NCBI GenBank assembly: GCA_944472155.2 | Contig: OX235273.1 | Location: 5,057,204-5,121,203 of the forward strand | DNA: 64,000 nt | Reading direction: 5' to 3' | Source of the DNA: Trichobilharzia szidati | Lineage: Eukaryota > Platyhelminthes > Trematoda > Strigeidida > Schistosomatidae | Shown here: positions 31,451-41,795 of the stretch, one piece after another | Layout: every line of letters starts with the position of its first letter | Numbering within the stretch: the first letter of the stretch is position 1 | Notes under the pieces: model-generated | The model's database searches: none | Told to the model about the DNA's origin: nothing | Seen by the model: the letters and a program-made list of their open reading frames with translations, nothing else | Made by a program: the position numbers and the translations under genes

Positions 31451-32930
31451 GAGAACAGTAGTGAATAAAATTATTATAACCTGTGAGGAGAGAATTGAGT
31501 AGAGTTCAGTCTCTAATCATGGCAAAAGTGATACCAATCAGTTTTATGATAGATTTCAAAACGAATCCACATCATTTAGAAGGCCAGTAAAAACCATAGG
31601 GCACTGGGCAGTTGTTTCGTTTTAGTTCACTATTATTTAACAGTGAGTACTATCACTACGAGTTAAACCATATCCCGAAGGTTATTAACCGAGTCCGTCG
31701 AAGATTCACTCACCATGGTGAGTCATACTAATACCCATAATTTCCATCTTCCGCCAATCTGTGATGCAGTGCCACAACATCCTAATGCCCAACGGGTAAT
31801 ATCTGTGGGGAAGCGCAACTAATCAATAAATACATACAGTCAGAACTTCGCAACCATACATAGATGACGCGTCAAATGAATGAAAATATGTTCGGAAATA
31901 CCAAAAAAGGAAAATCGAATTCACTAACAGACGCACACACATACACACACACAAACATGATGATGCATGCACACTCTCATAGACGTCACTTGCCAAATTC
32001 TTTATTACAGACAAAGACGAAGAAGTAAAAGAGAAAAGTAAGTAAGCTTCATTCTTCTTGTGAATCAATCCTGAAGCAGAGAATACTCTTTCAATAACAG
32101 GTGTCTATACTGGTATTACTATTATTATTATTGTTATTATTATTATTGTTATTGTCAATTTATTCATTCCGGTTTGATTTTTCGGCAGAATAACCTTTCC
32201 TGCTTACACTAGTTATACATTTTTTTTTTGAAAACCATCCATCTAACCTACTGTTTTTTTGTCTGCAAAGTCAATTTAATTTCACCTGTTTGACTTATCA
32301 TAAAATCCACGTTTACTTTACTCCACCCCACTCCACTCCACTCCACTTCCGTCTATCTCAACTGTAACTGCATACCTACTGACCCACCAACCCATCCACC
32401 GCACACATCGACTGACATTCTTCTCTAATACTTTAGCTTAAATTCAAAACAGAGATAGTGGTGTATAAAGAGGAAAGGCGAAAAAGCGAAGTACACTCTA
32501 TAATGGAAATGCCAACATGGTTTGTGTATCCCCAGATTTGTATGTTCGTGTGTGTGTGTGTGTGACTGATTGTAAGTATGTATGCATTTACGTATGCATG
32601 AATAGTACTCTTACATCAAAGGGATAAACAAATAAATTCGAGTGAAATAAATCATCGATTATAAGTTTGATATTTCAGGAATTGTTGAATCTTATGAAGA
32701 TATTGTTGCTTTAACTCTTTCACTATCTGTGTGGACAAAAATTCAATACGTGGGGTTTTTTAAACTAGTACAGTTAGAGAAAGAAAAGTACTTTTAATCT
32801 ATATTGTTTCATGGGGAAACAGGGCGTCAATCCTTCCCCCCACGTTCACACATAAATCCCTTCTCGTCCTCCTCCACGATCGTTGGAAAAACTAGACCGT
32901 CTGATGATCGGAACTAAACTACTATATTAA
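31451..32930. other. Mostly unassigned; simple repeats
   Basis: 31560-31645 on the minus strand has a scrap of the family 2 SINE (AAAACGAAACAACTGCCCAGTGCCC). A short ATT run lies at 32115-32150, a CCACT-type repeat at 32322-32348 and a GT run at 32550-32568. No gene seen. Confidence 0.5.
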
Positions 32931-33295
32931 ATTGTAATTACTTGCCCGGACATCGTCGAAGCATCTGCACAAGAAGCCAACAGACATGTCAACCTGAGAC
33001 CGAGCACTTCGTTCTAGTCAATCGACGGGAAAATCTAAAATTCAGTTAAATAATTAATATGACCTGTTGCAAAAGAGGTGGCTGGATCTTGTGACCCAAG
33101 TGGACTAGTGGATAACGCTTTGGCTGGCGTTTGAAACTATGGGCACTGGGTTCGAGTCTCGGTGGCGGGAACATCATCACTGACTCACTGGGGAATGCAG
33201 GTACATCCAGCTAACTGACGAGTCCTAAATAGAACGAAATGCGCGTTGTCCTGGATTCCACATAGCTAGTCACCATCCACCAATTAAATTATAAT
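32931..33295 (+). repeat. Sm-alpha-like hammerhead SINE (family 1), full unit
   Basis: The unit starts ACTTGCCCGGACATCGTCGAAG, passes a tRNA-like head (box A AAGTGGACTAGTGGATAACG; box B GGGTTCGAGTCTC near 33150) and ends with a hammerhead core and ATTCCACATAGCTAGTCACC. The same unit is found at 34793-35185 and 46897-47440. Sm-alpha is the known schistosome SINE-like family whose transcripts self-cleave; assignment rests on the tRNA-like head plus core. Confidence 0.85.
33204..33262 (+). ncRNA. Hammerhead ribozyme core (Sm-alpha type)
   Basis: CATCCAG and CTGGATT form stem I, CTGACGA (33215-33221) is the conserved box, GTCC-TAAATA-GAAC a slightly weakened stem II, then GAAA (33236-33239) and a GTC cleavage triplet at 33248-33250. 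A CTAA insertion separates stem I from the core, so activity is doubtful. Confidence 0.7.
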
Positions 33296-33429
33296 TAGAC
33301 TATTGATTGACTGAGAAGAATAGTTGTATTCCACTCACTTGCATCGACCAGTAGTGTAAGTCAACTAACCGGATTGAAATGATCTATACCCCGGACGACC
33401 GTCCAGGGTAGACCTCATCAGTGGTTCAC

Positions 33430-33657
33430 ACGTGAACTATACGTGTCTCTGAATGCGGTCCCAATGGCTTAATGGTCTACGAGCTCGGTGGTCTTGTAAC
33501 TGAAAGGTCCAGAGTTCTAACGCTGGTGGTGGGTGTGTAGTGATGAAGAGTCCCAAACTAGGACGAAACAGCTGTCTGGCAGTACTCCCAGGTTTTCCAA
33601 TGGTTCCCCAACTGATGTCAGCTCATGAGGAAATTCTTCAACTAGTTATCAAACACT
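33430..33657 (+). repeat. Hammerhead-type SINE (family 2)
   Basis: tRNA-like head with box A AATGGCTTAATGGTCTACG and a decayed box B (AGAGTTCTAACGC), the ribozyme-like core at 33536-33587, the body CCAATGGTTCCCCAACTGATG and tail TCAGCTCATGAGGAAATTC. Confidence 0.8.
33536..33590 (+). ncRNA. Family 2 hammerhead-like core, best preserved
   Basis: TGAAGA, stem II GTCC/GGAC around loop CAAACTA, GAAA, self-complementary stem III ACAGCTGT and cleavage triplet GTC are all present. Stem I (GTAGTG with CAGTAC) has slipped by the inserted TGG, and the first core C is A. Confidence 0.6.
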
Positions 33658-33689
33658 TTATCGACCGATGTCAAGTTTTGGTTTGACCA

Positions 33690-34015
33690 GCCCTAATTAT
33701 TATCTTACTTAATCTCATGTTAGTTAACATTTCTTGAAGGGGAAGGAGATGGCTCAGCATCCGTAACACGTATCCTAGTCATCTCAGTCGACGTAGCTTT
33801 ACAGTTTCATCCACTGAATTCCCTTTCATACCTAGCACTACACATCTAACCTCAATATAACTTAATATCGGAGAGGAAATATAATCATCTCTAGTCAAAG
33901 ATAGCAAACCTCTCCACATTGTCCACTTACAATGGCCATATGTCGTAGCTATAACGATAGTGTCATAGATTGGATTTAGTTCTCTTATTGCGATCAACTT
34001 TGCAAGTATCAATCG
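33690..34015 (-). mobile_element. RTE-like family A remnant
   Basis: The minus frame ends RCVVLGMKGNSVDETVKLRRLR and continues, after a stop, into a region matching WLGHVLRM..HLL, the C-terminal segment of family A. The upstream part is too decayed to read. Confidence 0.65.
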
Positions 34016-34598
34016 ATGTAATTTTTATCTAAAGCTATGATAGGATTTCATAAGTGTGGGCTATTATCTAAGTGTAAGAATAAAAGGTTCGCAATCGCTA
34101 TGCTATTCCGAAAATAGAGTGAACACTGGAGATTGAAATATTGTAGCAGAGACTTGAAAATAACAGAATCCAACCTCTCTCCCCCCCCCACTGTGCACGA
34201 ATTCATTCAGTCATCATGAGATACTGACGGTGTGAGATCAGAATTTATAAATGTTGAATGATAATCAGATCCCTGAGGAATACCGACTTCTTAACAAGCG
34301 AAGAAAATTATCTCATTTAATAAAGATAAATTGCACTGATTTGTTAACAGTTGCCACACAGATACATAGACGCGCGCAGCTGACAAGTGCACACCGGGAC
34401 GAGACACACCTATTGAATTCCTATTTTAGTCACTGTCAGCCAAATAACGCCAATGTCAGCCATTAAAGCATTGCTGAAGCGTCTATACTAGAAACAGAGA
34501 AAATAGTAATCCCAACATATGACGGCTTATATCCATTGCATAAGACGTAGCTCTCATATCTCAGTAGCCTATCGGATATCTCCTTGATGTCTGAAACG
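34016..34598. other. Unassigned
   Basis: A run of nine C lies near 34182-34190. The frame at 34251-34466 has no recognisable domain. Confidence 0.4.
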
Positions 34599-34599
34599 A

Positions 34600-34725
34600 T
34601 GAATGCTGTGTTCCAACCTCATTGGGGACACTATCAGTCATTCGGGATGCAATATATTCAGTGAAGAGCTTCAAATAGGATGAAACGACCATCCTAGATG
34701 CCATTCTCAGTCATTATCAAACACA
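34600..34725 (+). repeat. Sm-alpha-like SINE scrap
   Basis: GTGAAGAGCTTCAAATAGGATGAAACG followed by CCATCCTAGATGCC keeps the outline of the family 1 hammerhead core. The head is not visible. Confidence 0.45.
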
Positions 34726-34792
34726 TTTCACACATAAACATATTATTCGGAACATTATACATTAAAACTACTTCTTTGTTTGAAGTAACCTA

Positions 34793-35185
34793 GTGGACGA
34801 TGACTTGCAGTGGAATCCAGGATGTGAGTTTCGTCCTATTTGAGACTCGTCATTTACCTGGATGTACCTGCATTCCCCAGTGAGTAATGGTATTCTCAAT
34901 GGAACTCAAACGCAATATCCATAGTGGATAACACTTCGATGCTTGAAACTATGGGTTCGAGTTTCAGTGGTAATACCTTCACTCAGTGGGGAATGCAGAT
35001 ACATCTAGAGGATGAGTCCCAAATAGGATGAAATGCGCATCCTGGATTCCACTGGTAGTCACCGTCCACACGTTTACTTCAAGCCAAATAATCAAATAAC
35101 GTTGAAACATCTGCACAAGAAATCGACAGATCAACCTGAAGTCGAGCATTCCGATCCAATCAATCAACAGGAAAGTCTCTATCGA
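34793..35185. repeat. Two Sm-alpha units fused head to head
   Basis: 34793-34915 reads as a minus-strand unit (core on the minus strand near 34815-34865: TGACGAG, CAAATAGGAC, GAAA), then 34916-35075 is a plus-strand unit (box B GGGTTCGAGTTTC, degenerate core near 35010-35055) running into the next unit start at 35076 (AACATCTGCACAAGAA). The outer segments GTGGAATCCAGGAT and ATCCTGGATTCCAC form an inverted pair. Confidence 0.75.
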
Positions 35186-35200
35186 ATTAAACTCGTATTT

Positions 35201-35500
35201 CTTTGATCGGTTGGAGGATTTCATTATGACCTGAAATCAATTAGAGAACCAATGGAAAACCAACTGATAGTAGTGCCAGCCAGCTGCTTCGTCCAACTAC
35301 TTTAGGACTCTTCAGTAGCACGCCCTACTCGTCGCAAGGGTTCGAACCCAGGACCTTCTGGTTACAAGGCGAGTTCCTGAACCATGCAGCTGTTGGGACC
35401 CGATCCAGTGGCCCATGAATTCTAATTTCTGCCAACTCATGTCAACTCATAATGAAATCCCCTAACCAACCAAACAGAATCCCTACAAAGCCAATAATTA
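35201..35500 (-). repeat. Family 2 SINE with inverted terminal tail
   Basis: Minus strand: begins with a reverse-oriented copy of the family 2 tail (35441-35500), then TGAGTTGGCAGAAATTAG, the tRNA-like head with box B GGGTTCGAACCCTTG near 35345, the core CTGAAGAGTCC-loop-TTGGACGAAGCAGC near 35335-35300, body GGTTCTCTAATTG and the normal tail to 35201. Terminal inverted repeats are about 37 bp. Confidence 0.8.
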
Positions 35501-36315
35501 TTTCTTTGTTTATTTTTAAGTTTCACAATGAATTCAACTCACGCAAATCACATTCACACCTTCACAAACTTGAACTCTCTTTCTTTTTCACATCAAAGTT
35601 ATCACTTGAAATCAGTCCCACATCAATTATTGAATTCATTTTAATAACTATTAATAATAATAATAATGATAACAGCGGAAGCAATTCATTTTTATCAAGT
35701 TTCAAGTTTTTATTGATCAAGGTATACATCTGTGTGTAAAGTGCTCCCCTGTGGAGGGGTTAAATCTCAGTAGGGGAGGGAAAGAGAGTAGTAGTAGAAA
35801 TAACAGGACAATAGCTTGTTCCACCCTTCCCCTAACTCTAAGATGTTTATGGCTGTGCGTCTGTGCATCTATTCATGTGTGCTTACATACGTAGGCAGAG
35901 GTAAAGGGTTATTTAAAGATAGGGAAAGAAATTTTAAAAAAACCTAATGACAACAGAGAGAACTCATAATTTATGCAAAAAAATATTAAGGATTGTCTAA
36001 AAAACTATAATTATCACATTGATTATGCATACATAGATACTACATGTATGTGAAGTCTTGTACTTTGTGGTGTGTGGTTATTTGACTTTCATAAACATTC
36101 AGCTTGTGGAGATTTCGCTTGATTTTATCAAAGATGGATTTCGTTGGCAATAAAAGTGGCCAAGAGGTCAGTTGAAGAATCACACTGAAAAATAGGAAAC
36201 TATTGGACTACTCTTCGGGTATTTTTTGGGATCCAAGAAGTGTGATTCGTCCTATTTTTGACTTGTCAGAAGGAGTCACTAATGTCAAATGTTTGGTTCT
36301 TGGTATTGACGCTGA
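35501..36315. other. Unassigned
   Basis: AT-rich, with an AATAATAATAATG stretch near 35655. 36170-36260 shows a possible much-decayed hammerhead SINE (CCTATTTTTGACTTGTCAG). No gene seen. Confidence 0.4.
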
Positions 36316-37118
36316 TTGTTAGCTTTTACGATGATAAGTAATTTAGAAAAAAAGCTCAGCAATTACACTGCACGTATTCCTGAACTTACACATAGGACGA
36401 AGCTACCCATTGAAGAAATTATTTTAGGAATTCAGTTATGCCTCACATGTAATATCTTTATATTCCAAGGCAAAATATACAGAGAAATAGAAGGTGTAGC
36501 AATGGGATCACCAATATCCTCTATGGTAGCGGATATATTTATGGACAGCTGGGAAAATATTGCTCTAAATACCTTTAATCCTACTCCAAAAATATGGTGA
36601 AGATATGTGGATGATACCTTCGCAGTGTTAAAAACAGAACATATCTCTAGCTTCTTGACACATATAAACTCACTAATGGAGGGAATAAAACCCACATTTC
36701 AATCGGAAAATGAACAAGGATAATTAGCTATGTTAGATTGTAAAATAAAACGAATAGAAGAAGGTAAACTACACACTAGTGTTTATAAAAAACCAAAGCA
36801 TTTTAATAGATATTTAGACTTTAATTCATCTCATCCTCTAACTGTTAAGGCAGGCTTAGTTAAGTGTTTAACAAACCGAGCAATGGCACTAAGTAGCACA
36901 AAAAAAGACCAAAGGATGAAAGAAAAAAGATAGAAGAGGCGTTGGTTCTAAATAACTATCCTCTAAAATTCATTAGGAAAATTGAAAAACGCCAAAAGAA
37001 CAATAAAAAGAATTGTGAAACTGGTAATAATAACATAAATAAGAGAGAATATAAGTCATCTACAGTTATACCATATAAAGAGGGGACATCTGAGACCCTA
37101 CGTAGGATTCTGAATGTA
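36316..37118 (+). mobile_element. Penelope-like element, RT and linker, runs into the gap
   Basis: The frame reads TARIPELTHRTKLPIEEIILGIQLCL, GVAMGSPISSMVADIFMDSWENIAL, NPTPKIW, then TGA at 36598 in place of the second Trp of the WWRYVDD box, then RYVDDTFAVLK (36601-36630), a further TAA near 36721, MLDCKIKRIEEGKLHTSV, YKKPKHFNRYLDFNSSHPL and LVKCL. The linker NNYPLKFIRKIEKRQKN and VIPYKEGTSETLRRIL extends to the gap. Only a few lesions disturb it, so it is among the younger PLE copies. The endonuclease would lie within or beyond the gap. Confidence 0.9.
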
Positions 37119-37613
37119 NNNNNNNNNNNNNNNNNNNNNNNNNNNNNNNNNNNNNNNNNNNNNNNNNNNNNNNNNNNNNNNNNNNNNNNNNNNNNNNNNN
37201 NNNNNNNNNNNNNNNNNNNNNNNNNNNNNNNNNNNNNNNNNNNNNNNNNNNNNNNNNNNNNNNNNNNNNNNNNNNNNNNNNNNNNNNNNNNNNNNNNNNN
37301 NNNNNNNNNNNNNNNNNNNNNNNNNNNNNNNNNNNNNNNNNNNNNNNNNNNNNNNNNNNNNNNNNNNNNNNNNNNNNNNNNNNNNNNNNNNNNNNNNNNN
37401 NNNNNNNNNNNNNNNNNNNNNNNNNNNNNNNNNNNNNNNNNNNNNNNNNNNNNNNNNNNNNNNNNNNNNNNNNNNNNNNNNNNNNNNNNNNNNNNNNNNN
37501 NNNNNNNNNNNNNNNNNNNNNNNNNNNNNNNNNNNNNNNNNNNNNNNNNNNNNNNNNNNNNNNNNNNNNNNNNNNNNNNNNNNNNNNNNNNNNNNNNNNN
37601 NNNNNNNNNNNNN
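37119..37613. other. Assembly gap, 495 N
   Basis: Unsequenced. Frames that run through the N block are artefacts. The left flank is PLE linker and the right flank a SINE, so the missing part probably holds PLE endonuclease or SINE sequence. Confidence 0.99.
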
Positions 37614-37712
37614 TACTGGCTTAGCAGAGTAAAGAGGTGCGCCGGGTCGGGATAGTACCCCTGACCACCTGCGTGTTAGGCTAGCATCCTACCGATGTGC
37701 CACCGACGCACA
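37614..37712 (-). repeat. tRNA-type SINE (family 3), head region
   Basis: Minus strand: TGCGTCGGTGGCACATCGGT (box A region), GGGGTACTATCCCG (box B region, damaged) and GCCTCTTTACT downstream. The body continues into the gap. Confidence 0.75.
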
Positions 37713-37769
37713 ACTTTTTATTAGAGTCAGTTATTTTGTGTATGTATATGTGTGCGTAAATATTACTAA

Positions 37770-37992
37770 GATATGTAAATTCTCAAAAGAATAGACACGG
37801 AACAAAGAGTACTCTTTTCGATAAATTCATCATCAGGTTCTATAATTATATATACATTATAATGAATAAATGAATGAATTAGTCTTATGAACGACATTAA
37901 TGTTTAAATAACATCAAATCAATAATGTTGATAAATTACAGCTGAACAGCATCAACATAAAATAAACTGAATGTCAGAAGAATAAGGATAAG
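37770..37992 (-). repeat. PLE 3' terminal repeat
   Basis: Matches 20945-21121 and sits directly behind the endonuclease frame. On the minus strand it contains CCTGATGATGAATTTATCGAAAAG, a spacing reminiscent of a minimal hammerhead core (see findings). Confidence 0.75.
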
Positions 37993-38592
37993 CTAATAGC
38001 ATAAATTCATGAGTTTATAGTCTTTACTGAGGGCCAGGGCAGTAGTAGGGGTGGACTTGTTTCTCTGGACACAGAGCGCTGGTTGTTTGAGGCGAATTGC
38101 AATAGCCTCCGCTGTTTGAAGCATGCGGTGCTTCGACGATTTTGGTAGTTTGTTGGGCACTCGGTATGTTATAGAGAAGGATTCTTCTACTCTGGCTTTG
38201 TGACCGGTTTGTACCAGATGGTCTAATATAGAGCTGTTAATAGTTTTAACTACACGTTTACTTAGCCATAGTGGGATATGTTCTCGAGCACGAAAAATCG
38301 AGTTCCTGGAGCAACGGCCAACATAACTCGCTCCACAAGCGCAGTTGAATTGATAAATACAATTTGAAGTGGCTGGTCTAGGTACTTCATCTTTCAGTCG
38401 AGGTAGCACCATCGGTTTTGTAGAGAATAAGATATGTAATTCGCCAGCATTAAAAGTTCTTTGAACTGATTTTCTTAATTTCTTTGTAATTATCTCACTT
38501 GGTATATCGCCCATGAATTGCAGTCGTATATAAAGTGGCTTCCTGTTTAAAGCAACAGTGCTCACAATTAATGTTATCCACATTTTTTCCAT
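37993..38592 (-). mobile_element. PLE GIY-YIG endonuclease, uninterrupted frame
   Basis: A 199-codon open frame with the linker LYIRLQFMGDIPSEIITKKL and RTFNAGELHILFSTKPMVLPRLKDEV, then the endonuclease core CIYQFNCACGASYVGRCSRNSIFRAREHIPLWL (about residues 93-125): the CxCG knuckle, Tyr-Val-Gly, the catalytic-type Arg and the EH pair are all present. The C-terminus has SILDHLVQTGHK, MLQTAEAIAIRLKQPALCVQ and an ending SKDYKLMNLCY. In PLEs this domain nicks the target, and it is fused to the RT; the RT half is missing here, so the copy is 5'-truncated. It sits in the putative intron just upstream of 38614, on the opposite strand. Confidence 0.92.
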
Positions 38593-38613
38593 CTTTTTTT
38601 CTCGTCCAAAAAG

Positions 38614-38960
38614 TTACATCCTCCAAAATTCTACCATCTAATCAAAATGGCACTTGTCCTCAAGTCGATACAAAAGACAAGAATAATCTGATAAAAGCTG
38701 TTAAAGATTCAAAATACATGGGAAAATATCTTTCAAATGGTGAGCTGAATAAAGATTTCGTTGAAGGCCGACTCAATGCTGTAAAGAAGCGAACATCAGC
38801 ATTACAAGGAGAGAACAACAATAATACCTTGGGACATCAAGTAGAAAAACGTCAACTGACGCCTGGAAGGCATAACAGTGAATATCGTAATGAATATAAA
38901 AAGTGTACAATGGATTATTCTACACCGAAAAAGGAGACAGGAATTCTGAGTAAATCAAAG
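38614..38960 (+). CDS. Candidate internal exon, unknown gene
   Basis: A pyrimidine tract (TTTTTTTCTCGTCC) and AAAAAG precede 38614, and the exon ends AAATCAAAG with GTAAGT at 38961, a consensus donor. Between them one frame is open: TSSKILPSNQNGTCPQVDTKDKNNLI... KRQLTPGRHNSEYRNEYKKC... ILSKSK. It is hydrophilic and Lys/Asn-rich, with no domain recognised. It begins with two bases of a split codon and ends on a whole codon. Its phase does not join directly to 39800-40011, so an unseen exon, or a different gene, would be needed. Confidence 0.5.
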
Positions 38961-39109
38961 GTAAGTTATCATGGAAAATCTGTGGACGAACTGAGATGTA
39001 GTCATTAATATCTGAGGTAGGATAGACTATGCTGCATGGGATAATTTATATTCTAGTAGGCCTTTCATTCCAACAGAATGATGGACATATGAATTCAATA
39101 CTTTGATAA

Positions 39110-39340
39110 CTCATCAGGGTTTAACCAGTGTTATGTAGTGTTGGTGGCTCAGTAATTGAACGCTCAAAGACAGTACAGGCGACTCGGGTTTTATTCGCAG
39201 CTGATACACTCCTAAACCTCGGTAAAGAGATAAAGTCAGGCAAAAGGCTAGCAAACTCACCCCATAAAAACGAAACACTACCACTAGTGAATCTTCAAAG
39301 TCCAAGCTTGAAGCCTGCGTTCTGTCCAGGAAGCAAAGAT
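39110..39340 (+). repeat. tRNA-type SINE (family 3), degenerate
   Basis: TGTTGGTGGCTCAGTAATTGAACG resembles the SINE head; later AGGCTAGCAAACTCACCCCATAAAAACGAA and GCTTGAAGCCTGCG match the 51550-51795 copy. Box B has decayed. Confidence 0.6.
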
Positions 39341-39799
39341 AGGAAAAACTATCATGTTTCTATCTCTTAATGTTGGTTTAGACCATTACAGAGCGTTCGG
39401 AGATCAATTTTGATCCAAATTAGCTCGTTGGTAACGTTTTTGTCTGCAGCACTGTGTGAAACCAGTTCAAATTTACTAGGTGGCTTCAGCTCCTTCGAGG
39501 TTGTAGATACACTCTGCTGGAGGGAGGTAGAACAACCGGAAAATTAGGATCAGGAGTCCAGCAAGGAAATCTTCCAAATACTTGACATCAATTTGATATC
39601 TGTTAAGTAAGCCATCATGAGAAGTATATTTTCAAAACTTTTATTTGGTTATGAGATTTGAAGTATTTATCGACTCTCAGGTAGTTTGATATGTATGAAT
39701 CTGCTCTCTGTGGTTAGTCAGTATATGTTGGTTGCCCATCAACTGAGTCCCTAATGAGTAAAGTAACTATCCGGTGCTTAGATCTTATCTATCTCCAAG

Positions 39800-40011
39800 T
39801 GGTCTAAACACTGAACAGTTATTTCTCTCGTTTGAAGCTCACCCCATCAGTGATGTACCTAGTTCGACACCCAGCTCACTTTATAATATATATGATCCGA
39901 AAATTGCAGATATTATTTCAAAATACTTTCGCGCTACTGTATTGAGAGATACTACACTCTTGAAGGCTGTATGTTTGAACGGTTCTGAAAAAAGTAAACA
40001 AAACTGGATGG
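39800..40011 (+). CDS. Candidate internal exon joined in phase to 42568
   Basis: Acceptor choices are ATCTCCAAG (exon from 39800) or TGCTTAG (from 39782). The frame reads GLNTEQLFLSFEAHPISDVPSSTPSSLYNIYDPKIADIISKYFRATVLRDTTLLKAV... KQNWM and ends at a GGTAAGAA donor (GT at 40012). It leaves one base (G) of a codon; the acceptor at 42568 supplies AG, restoring Glu and the open frame. Sequence is folded-looking (mixed hydrophobic and charged) but no family is recognised. Confidence 0.45.
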
Positions 40012-40384
40012 GTAAGAATTTGTCTAAAGATTGAATTGATGGAAGGTTGTAAACCCAGATTTTATCCTTCTCCGTACACATCAGCTCCGTATAACTCCGA
40101 AGTTGTGGGGAACAGTGCCTGTTGAAAGACTTCAATCCCGATCACTTAGAGTGACGTATGTCATAATTATCCGGATGTGAGAGTGAATGGGGGAATGAAA
40201 TCCAACGGTAATGAATAGACAGTTTAGCTTTTCGTGCATCAGCGTTGTTTAAATCTGTCAGTGAAATGTAAAACTCTACCTAAATGACAGGACTGCTTGA
40301 CTAATCCATTTTGCGGAGTTATCATTAATTAATATTCAATTGTTGGTTTGTGGGGATTTGACTGGTGGGCGACCAGTCAATCAA

Positions 40385-40748
40385 TCAGATGCTCACTAAC
40401 GACTGACCTCATTCAGATAGTTGATATAAGATAGGGTAGTGTTACCTCGGTTCTAGTGGGAAGTCGTGACCAATGCGATATAGCAGGTTGAATGTGAGAA
40501 AAAATACCCGTCACTGATGACAATGACTAATGGTTGCAGAGCATGGAATTCATGAACAACTGCGTAGGGTCCTAGTTGCTTAGTAGTCTACGAGATGGCC
40601 TCGTAAACGGAAGCCCCCGGGTTCGAACTCCAGTGGTTGTGTTATGCTGAAGGGTCAAAAGCTAGGGTGTAACAGATGTCTAGTACTCCCACGTGTTTCA
40701 GTGGTTATCTAACCAGTGTCAACTCCTTTGCAAGAATTACTTGAGATT
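40385..40748 (+). repeat. Hammerhead-type SINE (family 2), long copy
   Basis: 5' extension with TTCTAGTGGGAAGTCGTGACC and AGCAGGTTGAATGTGAG, head with GGTCCTAGTTGCTTAGTAGTCTACG and box B GGGTTCGAACTCC (near 40620), decayed core (CTGAAGGGTC, AAAAGCTAGGGTGTAAC), CTAGTACTCCC and the body to CTTTGCAAGAATTACTTGAG. Confidence 0.75.
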
Positions 40749-41571
40749 TAAAAATACAACGGTCTTTTAATTAACAACAAATAGAAAATCAAAACCCAGG
40801 AATTATTCACAAACCTCTGTATACTATTGATAGATTGAGAGTTGTAGTTGTATACTATCCATATCAATAATTAGGTGCTTGCTAACCAGACTGAGTTGAT
40901 CTAAACACCAACTGGACATATCGCTCTTTTCGGGCAGAGCCCATTATTGGTGTAACATCCGGTTCGACTCAGCTGAGAGAGCACTAATAGTTGATATCGG
41001 TTGGCATACAACTGCTCATCTCAACTAGTCAGTAGTTTATGGTTTTATATAAATTTCCTGGCCATTTTGCAAACTGCCAACTAATTTTTAAAGAAAATCA
41101 AGTTGTATGAATGAACAATCTTATTTCACTGCTCATTTTAGTGATCCCATTCTACAATCAATCGATTAGCATTAAGGAACTGGTATCTACCTATACAGTT
41201 TCCCATCTGGATACCTCCTCCTACTCATTCACACATTTTTTTAGCCACGATGAGTTGTGCAATTGCAGGCAATTGACAAGGAATTTCCCTTTTTGTTTGA
41301 TAAAACGCCAAAAACATTTTATGCGTTCCTTATCATCACTTAAAACGTTTATAAAACTTCAGAATTCAGGAATGCTTATTGAAGCTTAAAAATTATTTCG
41401 GATGCAGGTGATGAGGTTTATTTTAAAAGTTATAAGTGCGGAGAATGTTGGACTCCACTTAGGAAAGAGAAGTTACTAACCATTTATTGTTGGGGGGGAG
41501 AGAAAAAATTATTGTTTTATTTCGGTAGGGGAACACAACTGACTTGAAAATTAATGGCTAACACTGTCGAC

Positions 41572-41795
41572 TTGGTGCGTCGGCAGCACAGTGGTAGAAT
41601 GTTCGCCGACAATGTATATTGTCCGAGGTTCAATCTCCTGCTGACGCACTCCCTAACCTCTCCAAGCCAGTAATAAGACTAGTAAAGAGGCAAGGTTGGG
41701 TATGAGGCTAGCAACCTCATCTCGTAAAAATAAATACCACTGCTGCCGAAGCTTCAAGCCTCTAGCTTGGCTGTGAGTAAGACCTAGACATTGAC
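41572..41795 (+). repeat. tRNA-type SINE (family 3a)
   Basis: Head TGCGTCGGCAGCACAGTGGT, box B GAGGTTCAATCTCC (near 41635), then GACGCACTCC, TTGGGTATGAGGCTAGCAACC and CTTCAAGCCTCTAGC. The 3' end is replaced by the family A element that begins near 41800. Confidence 0.85.

Noticed and set aside
36942..37655. Long frames across the N block
   Set aside because: Undetermined bases cannot contain stops; the frames are artefacts of the assembly gap.
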